Positions 1 to 8,481 of a stretch of 64,000 nt of DNA are shown piece by piece (position 1 is the stretch's first letter; the number at the start of each line of letters is the position of its first letter). The position numbers and the translations under genes were made by a program. This stretch comes from Candidatus Nanoarchaeia archaeon (GTDB taxonomy: Archaea > Nanobdellota > Nanobdellia > Pacearchaeales > GW2011-AR1). The stretch covers positions 540,558 to 604,557 of the forward strand of contig JAQTST010000001.1 in assembly GCA_028711165.1 (NCBI GenBank), written 5' to 3'. The notes below the pieces were generated by a model. The model ran no database searches, was not told the DNA's origin, and saw only the letters and a list, made by a program, of their open reading frames with translations.

Positions 1-2
1 AT

Positions 3-683
3 ATTCACGTCGGCGGAGTTGATTTAATTTTTCCTCACCACGAAAATGAAATTGCACAGAGCGAAGCATTTACAGGAAAAAAATTTGTAAATTACTGGCT
101 CCACAATGAATGGATTTTGGTGGACGGAAAGAAGATGTCAAAGTCCCTCGGGAATTTTTATACACTAAGAGATTTAACAGAGAAAGATTATTCTCCGACG
201 GATTTGAGGTATTTTTATCTTTCAAAAAATTACAGACAGCAATTAAATTTCACGCTGGAAAATCTGGACAATTCGAAAAACTCTCTTGAGAGATTGAAAA
301 ATATAATTTTAAATCTTGACAAGAACCAGAAAAAAAACAAGAAAAATATTGACGGAGCCAGAGAGCAATTTATAAAAATTATGGATGATGATTTGAATTT
401 CACCAAGGCATTATCTTTCCTGTGGGAAATCTTGCGTGATGAAAGACTTAGTGATTTTGAAAAATATGAACTTGCTCTTGAATTTGACAAAGTTCTTGGA
501 TTGGATTTAGGCAAGGAAGAAAAAATAAAAATCCCCGACGAGGTTAAGAGAATTGTTAAAGAAAGAGAGGATGCGCGAAAGAACCAGGAATGGAAAAAAT
601 CCGACGAGCTCAGAGAAAAAATTAAAAAACTTGGATTTGCTGTTGATGATACTAAAGAGGGATATAAAATAAGAAAGATATGA
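3..683 (+). CDS. cysS: Cysteinyl-tRNA synthetase, C-terminal part (5' truncated by window)
   Basis: In-frame IHVGGVDLIFPHHENEIAQSEA...KMSKSLGNF (KMSKS motif) continues from window start. Confidence 0.95.
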   Translation: MHVGGVDLIFPHHENEIAQSEAFTGKKFVNYWLHNEWILVDGKKMSKSLGNFYTLRDLTEKDYSPTDLRYFYLSKNYRQQLNFTLENLDNSKNSLERLKNIILNLDKNQKKNKKNIDGAREQFIKIMDDDLNFTKALSFLWEILRDERLSDFEKYELALEFDKVLGLDLGKEEKIKIPDEVKRIVKEREDARKNQEWKKSDELREKIKKLGFAVDDTKEGYKIRKI

Positions 684-1942
684 AAAAAGAGGGATTGGAT
701 TTTTTGAATTTAAGATATAAACCGCACGGCAGAGATTTAGTCTGTTTATTTAAAATTTCTCCGAACAAAATGTCTGTTGAAAAAGCTGCGAATACAGTCG
801 CGCTGGAAAGTAGCGTCGGAACATGGACAAAAGTTGCCAGACAAAAAGATGCTGGAAAATTGAAAGCCAAAGTTTTTTCCATAAAAAATAATTATGTTAA
901 AATTGCTTACCCTGAAGAACTTTTTGAAAAAGACAATGTCCCGAATATGCTTTCTTCGATTGCAGGAAATATTTTTGGGATGAAGGCGGTCAGGGCAATC
1001 AGGCTGGAAGATGTTTCTTTTCCGACGGCAATTTTGAAAAGTTTTAATGGGCCGAGATATGGAATTGAAGGGATAAGAAAGTTTATGAAAGTTAAAAATC
1101 GCCCGCTTATTGGAACTATAATAAAACCAAAACTTGGGCTGAATGCAGAACAGCACAGTCAGAGTGCTTACGAGTCCTGGAGAGGAGGATGCGATATTGT
1201 TAAAGACGACGAGAATCTTGCTTCGCAGAAATTTAATGAATTTGAAAAAAGGGTTGTGAAAACTTTGGAGATGGCTGACAAAGCAGAGAGCGAGACAGGA
1301 GAGAAAAAAGCGTATCTCGTTAATGTAACTGCTGAAACGAAAGAAATGATTAAGCGGGCGCAGTTTGTTGAAAAGCAGGGAGGGAAATACATGATGATTG
1401 ACATTCTTACGGCTGGATGGGCTGCGATGCAAACCTTGAGAGAGGCGAATTTTAAACTCGCGATTCATGCGCACAGAGCAATGCATGCAGCATTTGACAG
1501 AAATCCTGAACACGGAATTGACATGCTTGTCGTCGCTGATTTTGCAAGATTAATCGGAGTTGACACTCTGCATATTGGAACAGGAATCGGAAAACTTGAG
1601 GGAGATGTAAAGGACATTGAAGAACTGCAGGAAGAAATTGAAAAGATGAAAGTTGAAGAGACAAAAAAAAGACTTGAACAGAGATGGCAGAATATTAAAC
1701 CTGTTATGGGAGTTTCTTCGGGAGGATTGCATCCGGGACATGTTCCTTTTCTAATGAAACATCTCGGGAGAGATTTAGTAATTCAGGCGGGCGGGGGAAT
1801 TCACGGACATCCGTTTGGAACAGAAGCAGGAGCAATAGCGATGAGACAGGCAGTTGATGCTACGATGAAAAAAATTTCTCTGAATGAATATGCGAGAACA
1901 CATGTTGAATTAGAAAAAGCGCTGGAATTGTGGGGAAAATGA
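680..1942 (+). CDS. rbcL: RuBisCO large subunit, archaeal form III-like
   Basis: GTIIKPKLGL, GGCDIVKDDENL (carbamylated Lys region), HAHRAMHAAF, HIGTGIGKLEG, SSGGLHPGH, GGGIHGHPFGTEAGAIAMRQA; 4-nt ATGA overlap with cysS. Confidence 0.95.
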   Translation: MKKEGLDFLNLRYKPHGRDLVCLFKISPNKMSVEKAANTVALESSVGTWTKVARQKDAGKLKAKVFSIKNNYVKIAYPEELFEKDNVPNMLSSIAGNIFGMKAVRAIRLEDVSFPTAILKSFNGPRYGIEGIRKFMKVKNRPLIGTIIKPKLGLNAEQHSQSAYESWRGGCDIVKDDENLASQKFNEFEKRVVKTLEMADKAESETGEKKAYLVNVTAETKEMIKRAQFVEKQGGKYMMIDILTAGWAAMQTLREANFKLAIHAHRAMHAAFDRNPEHGIDMLVVADFARLIGVDTLHIGTGIGKLEGDVKDIEELQEEIEKMKVEETKKRLEQRWQNIKPVMGVSSGGLHPGHVPFLMKHLGRDLVIQAGGGIHGHPFGTEAGAIAMRQAVDATMKKISLNEYARTHVELEKALELWGK

Positions 1943-2076
1943 CTGAACAGAAATTCACTTCAGACAGGAAGTCAGCCGTTCCGCACAGAAATGCGGACAG
2001 CACAAATAAAAATTCAGAACTGAAAATAGGAAATTTTCGTATCACACAAATAAATCTGCGTGGAGAATTTTCATAA
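1939..2076 (+). CDS. Putative 45-aa small ORF between RuBisCO and NUDIX genes
   Basis: ATG overlaps RuBisCO stop (ATGA) and its TAA overlaps the NUDIX ATG (TAATG); MTEQKFTSDRKSAVPHRNADSTNKNSELKIGNFRITQINLRGEFS. Confidence 0.35.
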   Translation: MTEQKFTSDRKSAVPHRNADSTNKNSELKIGNFRITQINLRGEFS

Positions 2077-2528
2077 TGAAAAAAGGAAAATATAGAAATG
2101 CTGTTTTTGTCGTCGTATATGCAAAAGAAAATTACAAAACCTACTATCTGATTCTGAAAAGAAAACTTCACTGGAACGGGTGGGAATTTCCGAAGGGAGG
2201 AACCAAGCCTTTTTTTATTGAGACGAAGATGGATGCTGTCAGAAGAGAATTGAGAGAAGAGACAGGTTTGAAAATTTTGAAGATAAAAAAATTTGATATC
2301 TGGGGGAAATACAAATATCGGAAAAAGCTTCCTGACAGGAAAGGAATTGTCGGGCAGAAATTTTATCTGTATGCTGCAGAAGTTGAAAAAGGAAAAGTCA
2401 AAATTGATAAGCTAGAACATTCAGGTTACAAATGGGCTGATTTCAAAGGAGCGATAAAAAAACTTACGTGGGATAATCAGAAAAAATGCCTGGAAGCAGT
2501 AGATGAATTTTTGAAGAGAAAAGGTTAA
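2076..2528 (+). CDS. NUDIX hydrolase
   Basis: Nudix-box-like GGTKPFFIETKMDAVRRELREETGL. Confidence 0.9.
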   Translation: MKKGKYRNAVFVVVYAKENYKTYYLILKRKLHWNGWEFPKGGTKPFFIETKMDAVRRELREETGLKILKIKKFDIWGKYKYRKKLPDRKGIVGQKFYLYAAEVEKGKVKIDKLEHSGYKWADFKGAIKKLTWDNQKKCLEAVDEFLKRKG

Positions 2529-2552
2529 GAAGACAAAAAATTTGAGAAATAT

Positions 2553-2924
2553 ATGAAGATTAATTTTAAGAGATATTTTCTTTATCTTGTGAGGTGGCAG
2601 TTGAGCACGCCGATACTTGCAATTGTTCTTATCTGGCTTTCGACGTGGAATCAATGGACAGCGACGGTAATTGCCAATCTTATCGGGGGTTTGATATTTT
2701 TCTGGGTTGACAGATTTATTTTTACTTCGAAGACATTATCTGCTCAGTGGGAAATAAAAGACAACATAAAATGCTCGGACTGCGGGAAAATTGCGAGAGG
2801 ATACAGGCTTGTGAAAAGTTCAAATTATGATATGAGCGACGACAAAGCACCAAAGTTCAGATGCGAGGAATGTTCAAAGAGAAAGACAGAAGAATTGAAA
2901 AAACAGGGAATAAAAATTAATTAG
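2553..2924 (+). CDS. Small membrane protein with C-terminal zinc ribbon
   Basis: N-terminal TM helices then CSDCGK...CEECSK. Confidence 0.6.
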   Translation: MKINFKRYFLYLVRWQLSTPILAIVLIWLSTWNQWTATVIANLIGGLIFFWVDRFIFTSKTLSAQWEIKDNIKCSDCGKIARGYRLVKSSNYDMSDDKAPKFRCEECSKRKTEELKKQGIKIN

Positions 2925-3318
2925 AAGATAATTTCTTAGCAGCTTTTTCGGTTACAGGAACTTTATCTTCTTTGTAGAATATAATTTTTGGATTATTCAA
3001 CTCTTTTTTAAGATATTCAAAAGTATTTTTTGCATCATTTTCTCCCCGGCAACTGTACATGTTAAAGACTAATGATCCGTGTTCGGGATAAGTGTGGACA
3101 TCTGCATGAGACTCTCCCAATAAAAAAATGCAGGAATATCCTTCTGGGGAAAAATGATATTCAGCCAGATTTAAAATGTTAAAGTTATCTTTTAATAATG
3201 CTCTTCGAAGAAGTTCCCTAAGTTTGCCCTCTTGATTATTTAACAAATTTCTATCTTCGATTTTAAAAGTGCAGGTAATCTCATGTCCTATCTCAGAAGA
3301 TTTGTAATTTTCCGTCAC
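2917..3318 (-). CDS. speD: S-adenosylmethionine decarboxylase proenzyme (SpeD/SpeH-type)
   Basis: GESHADVHTYPEHGSLVFNMYSC: ES cleavage site, His and Cys of the pyruvoyl SpeD family; GTG start. Confidence 0.88.
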   Translation of the reverse strand: MTENYKSSEIGHEITCTFKIEDRNLLNNQEGKLRELLRRALLKDNFNILNLAEYHFSPEGYSCIFLLGESHADVHTYPEHGSLVFNMYSCRGENDAKNTFEYLKKELNNPKIIFYKEDKVPVTEKAAKKLSSN

Positions 3319-3319
3319 C

Positions 3320-3742
3320 TTATTTTCGAATAATGCAGTTTAATTTATAGTTTTCAGCGTTGAAGAATTCTTGTGCAAATTTAGCGACGACATTTGGGTT
3401 GTAAATTTTGCAGGAGAAGATATCAAGATAGGCGTTATTTGTTTTATTTGCAAAATGTCCTGAGATTAGGGAAGTCTCAATTAATTGAGTCATAGAAAAA
3501 CCTGCAACTTTTTCATCCTCGCCGAAGTTAACCACGGTGCATTCTCCAAATCTTTTCATTTCAATTTTATCACAGAGTTCGATAACAAATTTTTCAATCT
3601 GGCTGGCATCCCGAATTGTTTGGTGATTGCAGGAATGCAAATCTATTGACGATGCGAGCCCCCATGCATCTGTTTCAGCATATTCTCTCTTCAGAGAATC
3701 AAAATCTAGCTCGTGGTTATTAGAATAAGCGCCTTGGGGCAT
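3320..3742 (-). CDS. SpeD-family pyruvoyl decarboxylase paralog with altered active-site motif
   Basis: QLIETSLISGHFANKTNNAYLDIFSCK aligns to ...ESHLxIHTxPExGxAAVDVFTC; catalytic Ser, His, Cys kept but Glu-Ser-His replaced by Thr-Ser-Leu. Confidence 0.75.
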   Translation of the reverse strand: MPQGAYSNNHELDFDSLKREYAETDAWGLASSIDLHSCNHQTIRDASQIEKFVIELCDKIEMKRFGECTVVNFGEDEKVAGFSMTQLIETSLISGHFANKTNNAYLDIFSCKIYNPNVVAKFAQEFFNAENYKLNCIIRK

Positions 3743-3929
3743 TCTTCATAAATCTCACTTCCTCAAGGTGTGAGTAAAATCTTTTCTGATTTTACAGACA
3801 TTTATTTTTTTCATCTCTATGTGAATTTTTTTTTATTTAAAAAGTTTTCCCCCAAATTTATTTTATCGACGACAAAATTGCAAAAAAAGTTTAGAAAAAG
3901 AATAAAAACTTGGATTTCTTTAGTCATTT

Positions 3930-4313
3930 ATGAAACTTAGGGAATTTGAAACCTCGTCGGGGAAAAAAGTTTTGGCAGGAAAAAATGCAGAACAGAATGA
4001 CGAGCTGGTAGAACAGTTCATCGGAAAGGGCAACAAGATTTTTCATACGGCAAAACCAGGAAGCCCTTTTTGTGTTATAGAAAGTTTGAAGCCGAATAAA
4101 AAAGATTTACAGGAAACTGCAATATTCTGCGCATCGAAAAGTCAGGACTGGCGAGACAACAAAAACGACGTCGCTGTTCATGTTTTTACCGGAAAAAATG
4201 TCTACAAAGAAAAGCGAATGAAAACAGGAATGTTTGGCGTCAGAAAATTCAGCACGATTGTTGCGAAGAAGAAAGAAATTGAAAGATTTTCCAAACTTAT
4301 AAAAAGTCAGTAA
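3930..4313 (+). CDS. Standalone NFACT-R (DUF814-like) RNA-binding domain protein
   Basis: GKKVLAGKNAEQNDELV...IFHTAKPGSPFCVIE...DWRDNK resembles the NFACT-R domain. Confidence 0.7.
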   Translation: MKLREFETSSGKKVLAGKNAEQNDELVEQFIGKGNKIFHTAKPGSPFCVIESLKPNKKDLQETAIFCASKSQDWRDNKNDVAVHVFTGKNVYKEKRMKTGMFGVRKFSTIVAKKKEIERFSKLIKSQ

Positions 4314-4326
4314 AATTTATTTTCTT

Positions 4327-4581
4327 ATGAGTTTTACAGAAATGCAGTTGGGAAAAAACGGGCTTACAGAAAGTTTTATTCAGACTTTGAAAAGCAATTT
4401 TGAAAAGCACGAGACAGTCAGAATTTCTGTCCTGAAAAGCGCGGGCGGGAAAGAAGGCAGGACAAAAAATACAGCAAAGAAATATTCTGAAGAGATGCTA
4501 GATAAATTAGGAAAAAATTATACTGCAAGATTAATTGGTTTCAAAATAATTCTTAAGAAATGGCGCAAGGCGCAGAGATAA
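4327..4581 (+). CDS. YhbY/CRM-like RNA-binding protein
   Basis: QLGKNGLTESFIQTLKSNFEKHETVRISVLKSA matches the CRM-type KNGLT...HE.V.I pattern. Confidence 0.65.
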   Translation: MSFTEMQLGKNGLTESFIQTLKSNFEKHETVRISVLKSAGGKEGRTKNTAKKYSEEMLDKLGKNYTARLIGFKIILKKWRKAQR

Positions 4582-5580
4582 TTAGCAACTAGCTGAACTT
4601 GAACCAGAACCTGTTCCTGCTCCGAATCCTGCTGATGCCTGTTCTGTGCTTAATGTCTGAGAACATTCTGAAGGGACAGTGTTGAAAGCTGAGCAGATAA
4701 CTCCTTTAATTCCTTCCGGGCTTCTGCTTGCTGATGCGACGACACCGTTAATCATTAATGTCGGGCTTCCTGAAACATCGTTGGTGTTTGCATTGCTTAC
4801 CTCTGCATTATATAATTTTTCTCCGTCGGCAGTCATGCATGAATTTATCTTTGAAGCATCAATTCCTAACTGGACGTATAAAGCATTTAACTTTGGAGTC
4901 AGGCAAGTTGCGTCGCCATTGCAGCTTCCGATTGCAGTGTCTTCTGCGAATGCTAAAATGTAATTAAGGAATTTGTCAGGGTATTCTTTTTCAACGCATA
5001 ATTGTCTCTCGGCTTCTATCTTTTCATATTCTCCGTGCATTGCACCGATTTGTCTTATCCTGAAATCAATTTTACTATTCAATAAATTTATAGCGGGAAG
5101 AATTGCTTTTTCCATCTGCAATCCGTAAGGGCAGTAAGTGAAAACATAAAGCTCAACTTTTGGCTTGTCTGATTTTGGAACTTCTGTTTCTGTATTAGTA
5201 TCTGAAGAAGTTGGTTCCAATGGGCTTATTGCACTTCCGGGAATTAGGTTTTTTCCATCTTTAGTCATATAGACTGGAATTACATCTCCGTCGTAAATTA
5301 GATTTACCTGGTAAAGTCCTGAAACTTCTGTCACAGACTCGAGGGTTAATCCTTTAACTCCCATCGTGTTGTAGAAATCCATAATTTTTGTTCCTGCGCT
5401 GTCTGCAGAAATATTCCCTGTAAAACCTCCGAGGACAGTTGTGCCGACGAGAATTACTGCCAAGATACCAAGGACAAATGTTGTGAGAATCCAGGGGTTT
5501 TCCCTTATTTTTTCTGTAAGATTATTTTTCTTGTGGTGCTCATGTTCATGATGTTCGTGCTCTTTTTTCTCTTCTTCCAT
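4582..5580 (-). CDS. Membrane-anchored thioredoxin/DsbA-like protein
   Basis: N-terminal His-rich segment, TM, then VELYVFTYCPYGLQMEKAILPAI...; C-terminal GSPTLMING. Confidence 0.75.
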   Translation of the reverse strand: MEEEKKEHEHHEHEHHKKNNLTEKIRENPWILTTFVLGILAVILVGTTVLGGFTGNISADSAGTKIMDFYNTMGVKGLTLESVTEVSGLYQVNLIYDGDVIPVYMTKDGKNLIPGSAISPLEPTSSDTNTETEVPKSDKPKVELYVFTYCPYGLQMEKAILPAINLLNSKIDFRIRQIGAMHGEYEKIEAERQLCVEKEYPDKFLNYILAFAEDTAIGSCNGDATCLTPKLNALYVQLGIDASKINSCMTADGEKLYNAEVSNANTNDVSGSPTLMINGVVASASRSPEGIKGVICSAFNTVPSECSQTLSTEQASAGFGAGTGSGSSSASC

Positions 5581-5716
5581 ATCAGGATGATGATATTTTC
5601 TTTTAAAAACTTTATGGTGAAATATTCTACAATTAAATAATAAAATAAGAACCAATGGTTCCTAATACCTCTATTAATTACGACAAATATAAAAAGTTGT
5701 TCTCTTTTTTTTATAT

Positions 5717-7027
5717 ATGGGGTATGATATCATTATAGGGCGTGATGAGGGGGACAAAAAAAAGTTTGGTGACAGGGGGCTTATTTTTATCGGGAAGGGT
5801 TATGTCAGGATGGGGCAGTACACCTCGCTGAGCAACAAAATTTTCATGGACGTTGCGAGGAGCCACGTTGTTCTTGTTGCAGGAAAAAGAGGAAGCGGAA
5901 AGAGTTATACTCTCGGTGTTATCGCAGAGGAAATTTCTAACCTGCCTGCTGATGTCAGCCAGAATATTGCGTCGCTGATGTTTGACACGATGGGAATTTA
6001 CTGGACAATGAAATTTGAAAATGAGAAGGACAGAATGCTTCTGCGCGACTGGGGGCTGAAAGCGAAAAATCTTCCTGTGAAAGTTTTTGTTCCGTTCGGG
6101 CATTATGATTCTTATCTTGAAAAAGGAATTCCTATCGATGAGAGATTCGCACTTGACGTCGGGGAAATGACTCCTGAAGACTGGATAATTACATTCGGGC
6201 TCGACATTACAAATCCTGTTTCGATTTTGATTCAGAGAATAATCGGGAAACTCAGCGACAAGGGAAAATTTGATGTCAGTGATATTATTTATCTGATTGA
6301 GCAGGACGAGAAAACAGCGAATGAAACCAAGAACGCAGCGATAGGACTTTTCGAGGCGGCTGAGGAATGGGGGATTTTTGCCGAGGGGGGAGAAGAACCG
6401 ACAGAAGTTAAAGATTTGATAAGCGCGGGAATGACTTCGGTTTTGGATTTAAGTGTTTACAATTCTGTTGGTGCTTACAATATTCGGGCGCTGGTAATTA
6501 GTTTAGTTTCAAGGAAAATTTTTAATCAGAGAATGGAGTCGAGGAAAAAGGAGGAGATTAAATCTGTTTCAAAGGGAATTGATATTTCATTTGTGTCTGA
6601 GAAAAAAGAAGAGCCACTGGTTTGGCTTTTTATCGACGAGGCGCACGAGTTTCTTCCTCTCGGAGTCAAGACTGCGGCGACAGATGCGCTTGTGCAATTG
6701 CTGAGGGAAGGAAGACAGCCGGGTATTTCTGTTGTTCTCGCGACGCAGCAGCCAGGACAAATTCACAGAGATGTCATGACGCAATCTGATATTGTTTTGT
6801 CCCACAGAGTAACCTCACAGCCCGACATCGACGCGCTGAATTATATTATGCAGAGTTATCTTCTTCAGGGAATTGCAGGATATATGAATGATTTGCCGTC
6901 GCTGAAAGGAAGCGCGATAATTCTCGACGACAATTCAGAAAGAATTTATCCGATAAGAATCCGCCCGAGATTCACGTGGCACGGCGGGGAAGCTCCAACT
7001 GCGGTTGGGTATAGGAAGGAGATATAA
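5717..7027 (+). CDS. HerA/FtsK-superfamily ATPase (DUF87-type)
   Basis: Walker A AGKRGSGKSYT, Walker B VWLFIDEAHEFLP, LLREGRQPGISVVLATQQP. Confidence 0.88.
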   Translation: MGYDIIIGRDEGDKKKFGDRGLIFIGKGYVRMGQYTSLSNKIFMDVARSHVVLVAGKRGSGKSYTLGVIAEEISNLPADVSQNIASLMFDTMGIYWTMKFENEKDRMLLRDWGLKAKNLPVKVFVPFGHYDSYLEKGIPIDERFALDVGEMTPEDWIITFGLDITNPVSILIQRIIGKLSDKGKFDVSDIIYLIEQDEKTANETKNAAIGLFEAAEEWGIFAEGGEEPTEVKDLISAGMTSVLDLSVYNSVGAYNIRALVISLVSRKIFNQRMESRKKEEIKSVSKGIDISFVSEKKEEPLVWLFIDEAHEFLPLGVKTAATDALVQLLREGRQPGISVVLATQQPGQIHRDVMTQSDIVLSHRVTSQPDIDALNYIMQSYLLQGIAGYMNDLPSLKGSAIILDDNSERIYPIRIRPRFTWHGGEAPTAVGYRKEI

Positions 7028-7031
7028 AATA

Positions 7032-7304
7032 ATGAAGAAAGATTTTAGTAAATGGCTTGAAGATTATGGAAAAGTATTCAGGACTTCAATTGTGAAAGAT
7101 ATGGAAGATTTTTTTGGAGAAGTTGACCCTGGAGAATATCAGGATATTCTTACAAAAAGAAATTGGGATAAAAAGAGTCCACAATTATTTATTGCGTATA
7201 GAACGGAAATGACAACGAGAAGATTAGTTTTAGCTACATGGGTTTTAGCGATAGGAACTTTAGTTCTCTCAGGGTTGACTCTATTTTTGACTTTTCTAAA
7301 ATAA
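7032..7304 (+). CDS. Small membrane protein
   Basis: ORF with C-terminal TM (LVLATWVLAIGTLVLSGLTLFLTFL). Confidence 0.5.
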   Translation: MKKDFSKWLEDYGKVFRTSIVKDMEDFFGEVDPGEYQDILTKRNWDKKSPQLFIAYRTEMTTRRLVLATWVLAIGTLVLSGLTLFLTFLK

Positions 7305-7428
7305 ACTATTTAATTAAGATAAATTAATTACAAAGCTCAACCGAACATTTATAAATCCCCTTTTTCTCCACATTTTATCATAAGGCACTAACGTGCTTAT
7401 CTAATACTCTGCAAAGAGTGACTAAAAC

Positions 7429-7863
7429 ATGGCAAAGAAAAATTCAGTTTATGAAATGAGTCCGCAGGAATATAATCTTAAGTTAGCTGAGGCGCTGAAA
7501 AAAGTTTCTGAGTTCGGGGAACCAGAATGGGCGAAGTTCGTTAAGTCGTCTCCGAGCAAAGAGCGTCCTATTGATGATTTAGATTTCTGGTACAAGAGAA
7601 GTGCAAGTGTTCTCAGACAAATTTACAAAAAAGGAATTGTCGGAGTCAACAGACTTAGGACAAGATACGGAAGCAAACTTAACAGAGGAGTTCGTCCTGA
7701 GAGATTTGTCAAGGCTGGCGGGAAAATTATAAGAACAATTCTTCAGCAAGCAGACAAGGCAGGATTCACTGAAGTTGTTAAAGACGTCAAAAAAACAAAA
7801 GAGAAACGTCCGGGAAGAAAACTTACTTCTAAGGGAAAAGAATTTTTGGAGGCAATAGAATAA
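7429..7863 (+). CDS. rps19e: 30S ribosomal protein S19e
   Basis: PEWAKFVKSSPSKERPIDDLDFWYKRSASVLRQIYKKGIVGVNRLRTRYG. Confidence 0.95.
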   Translation: MAKKNSVYEMSPQEYNLKLAEALKKVSEFGEPEWAKFVKSSPSKERPIDDLDFWYKRSASVLRQIYKKGIVGVNRLRTRYGSKLNRGVRPERFVKAGGKIIRTILQQADKAGFTEVVKDVKKTKEKRPGRKLTSKGKEFLEAIE

Positions 7864-7864
7864 A

Positions 7865-8191
7865 ATGGCTAAAGAAATTAAAGTTAAAAAAGTAAAACCT
7901 GTGAAGGTAAAAAAAGAAAAAGTTTCTAAAAAGAATGTTCAAGTTCAACATAAAGTTGTAGAATTCAAACCTGTAAAAGTTCCAAAGAAACAGAAAGCAA
8001 TGAGAGAAAAGAAATCTCGACTTGCCGTCGCTGGAAGGCAGACAAAATGGGCTCCGGTTTGGGTTATTGTAAGAAAATACGGGGCTGGGAAGAGAATACA
8101 TCCGTCGGCAGTTACTGCCCGCAGAAGAAACTGGAGAAGAACTAAATTAGATATATTGCCACGAAAGATAAGAAAGTGGCACATGGGATAA
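7865..8191 (+). CDS. rpl39e: 50S ribosomal protein L39e with basic N-terminal extension
   Basis: VPVWVIVK..RRHWRRTK-like core: APVWVIVRKYGAGKRIHPSAVTARRRNWRRTKLDI. Confidence 0.88.
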   Translation: MAKEIKVKKVKPVKVKKEKVSKKNVQVQHKVVEFKPVKVPKKQKAMREKKSRLAVAGRQTKWAPVWVIVRKYGAGKRIHPSAVTARRRNWRRTKLDILPRKIRKWHMG

Positions 8192-8481
8192 TGATAAACA
8201 GACTTTACCAATTAGGAAACAGAATGGATTATATTAATTTTACAAATAGATTAATAGCTGCGCCAGAAAAAGAAATCGGACAACTTGGGATGTTCAGAGA
8301 GGGAGTTAAGTCAGACGATAAATATAATTTATTTCTTGTAAAAGGAGCAGGAATTACTACTCAGTCAAAAAGCAATCTGATAAAAATATGTGCAGAAAAT
8401 CCGAAACACGCTAAAGATACGATAGCATTTTTGTCAAAGTTAACTAAAATACCTCAAGAGAGATTCAAATTAAAATGGTAG
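8191..8481 (+). CDS. Uncharacterized protein in r-protein operon
   Basis: 96-aa ORF, start overlaps L39e stop (TAATG), end overlaps L31e start. Confidence 0.6.
   Translation: MINRLYQLGNRMDYINFTNRLIAAPEKEIGQLGMFREGVKSDDKYNLFLVKGAGITTQSKSNLIKICAENPKHAKDTIAFLSKLTKIPQERFKLKW

Noticed and set aside
746-1513. 255-aa minus-strand ORF
   Set aside because: Fully antisense to the well-supported RuBisCO gene; low-complexity translation without motifs.
5711-6103. 130-aa minus-strand ORF
   Set aside because: Antisense to the HerA-like ATPase Walker A region.
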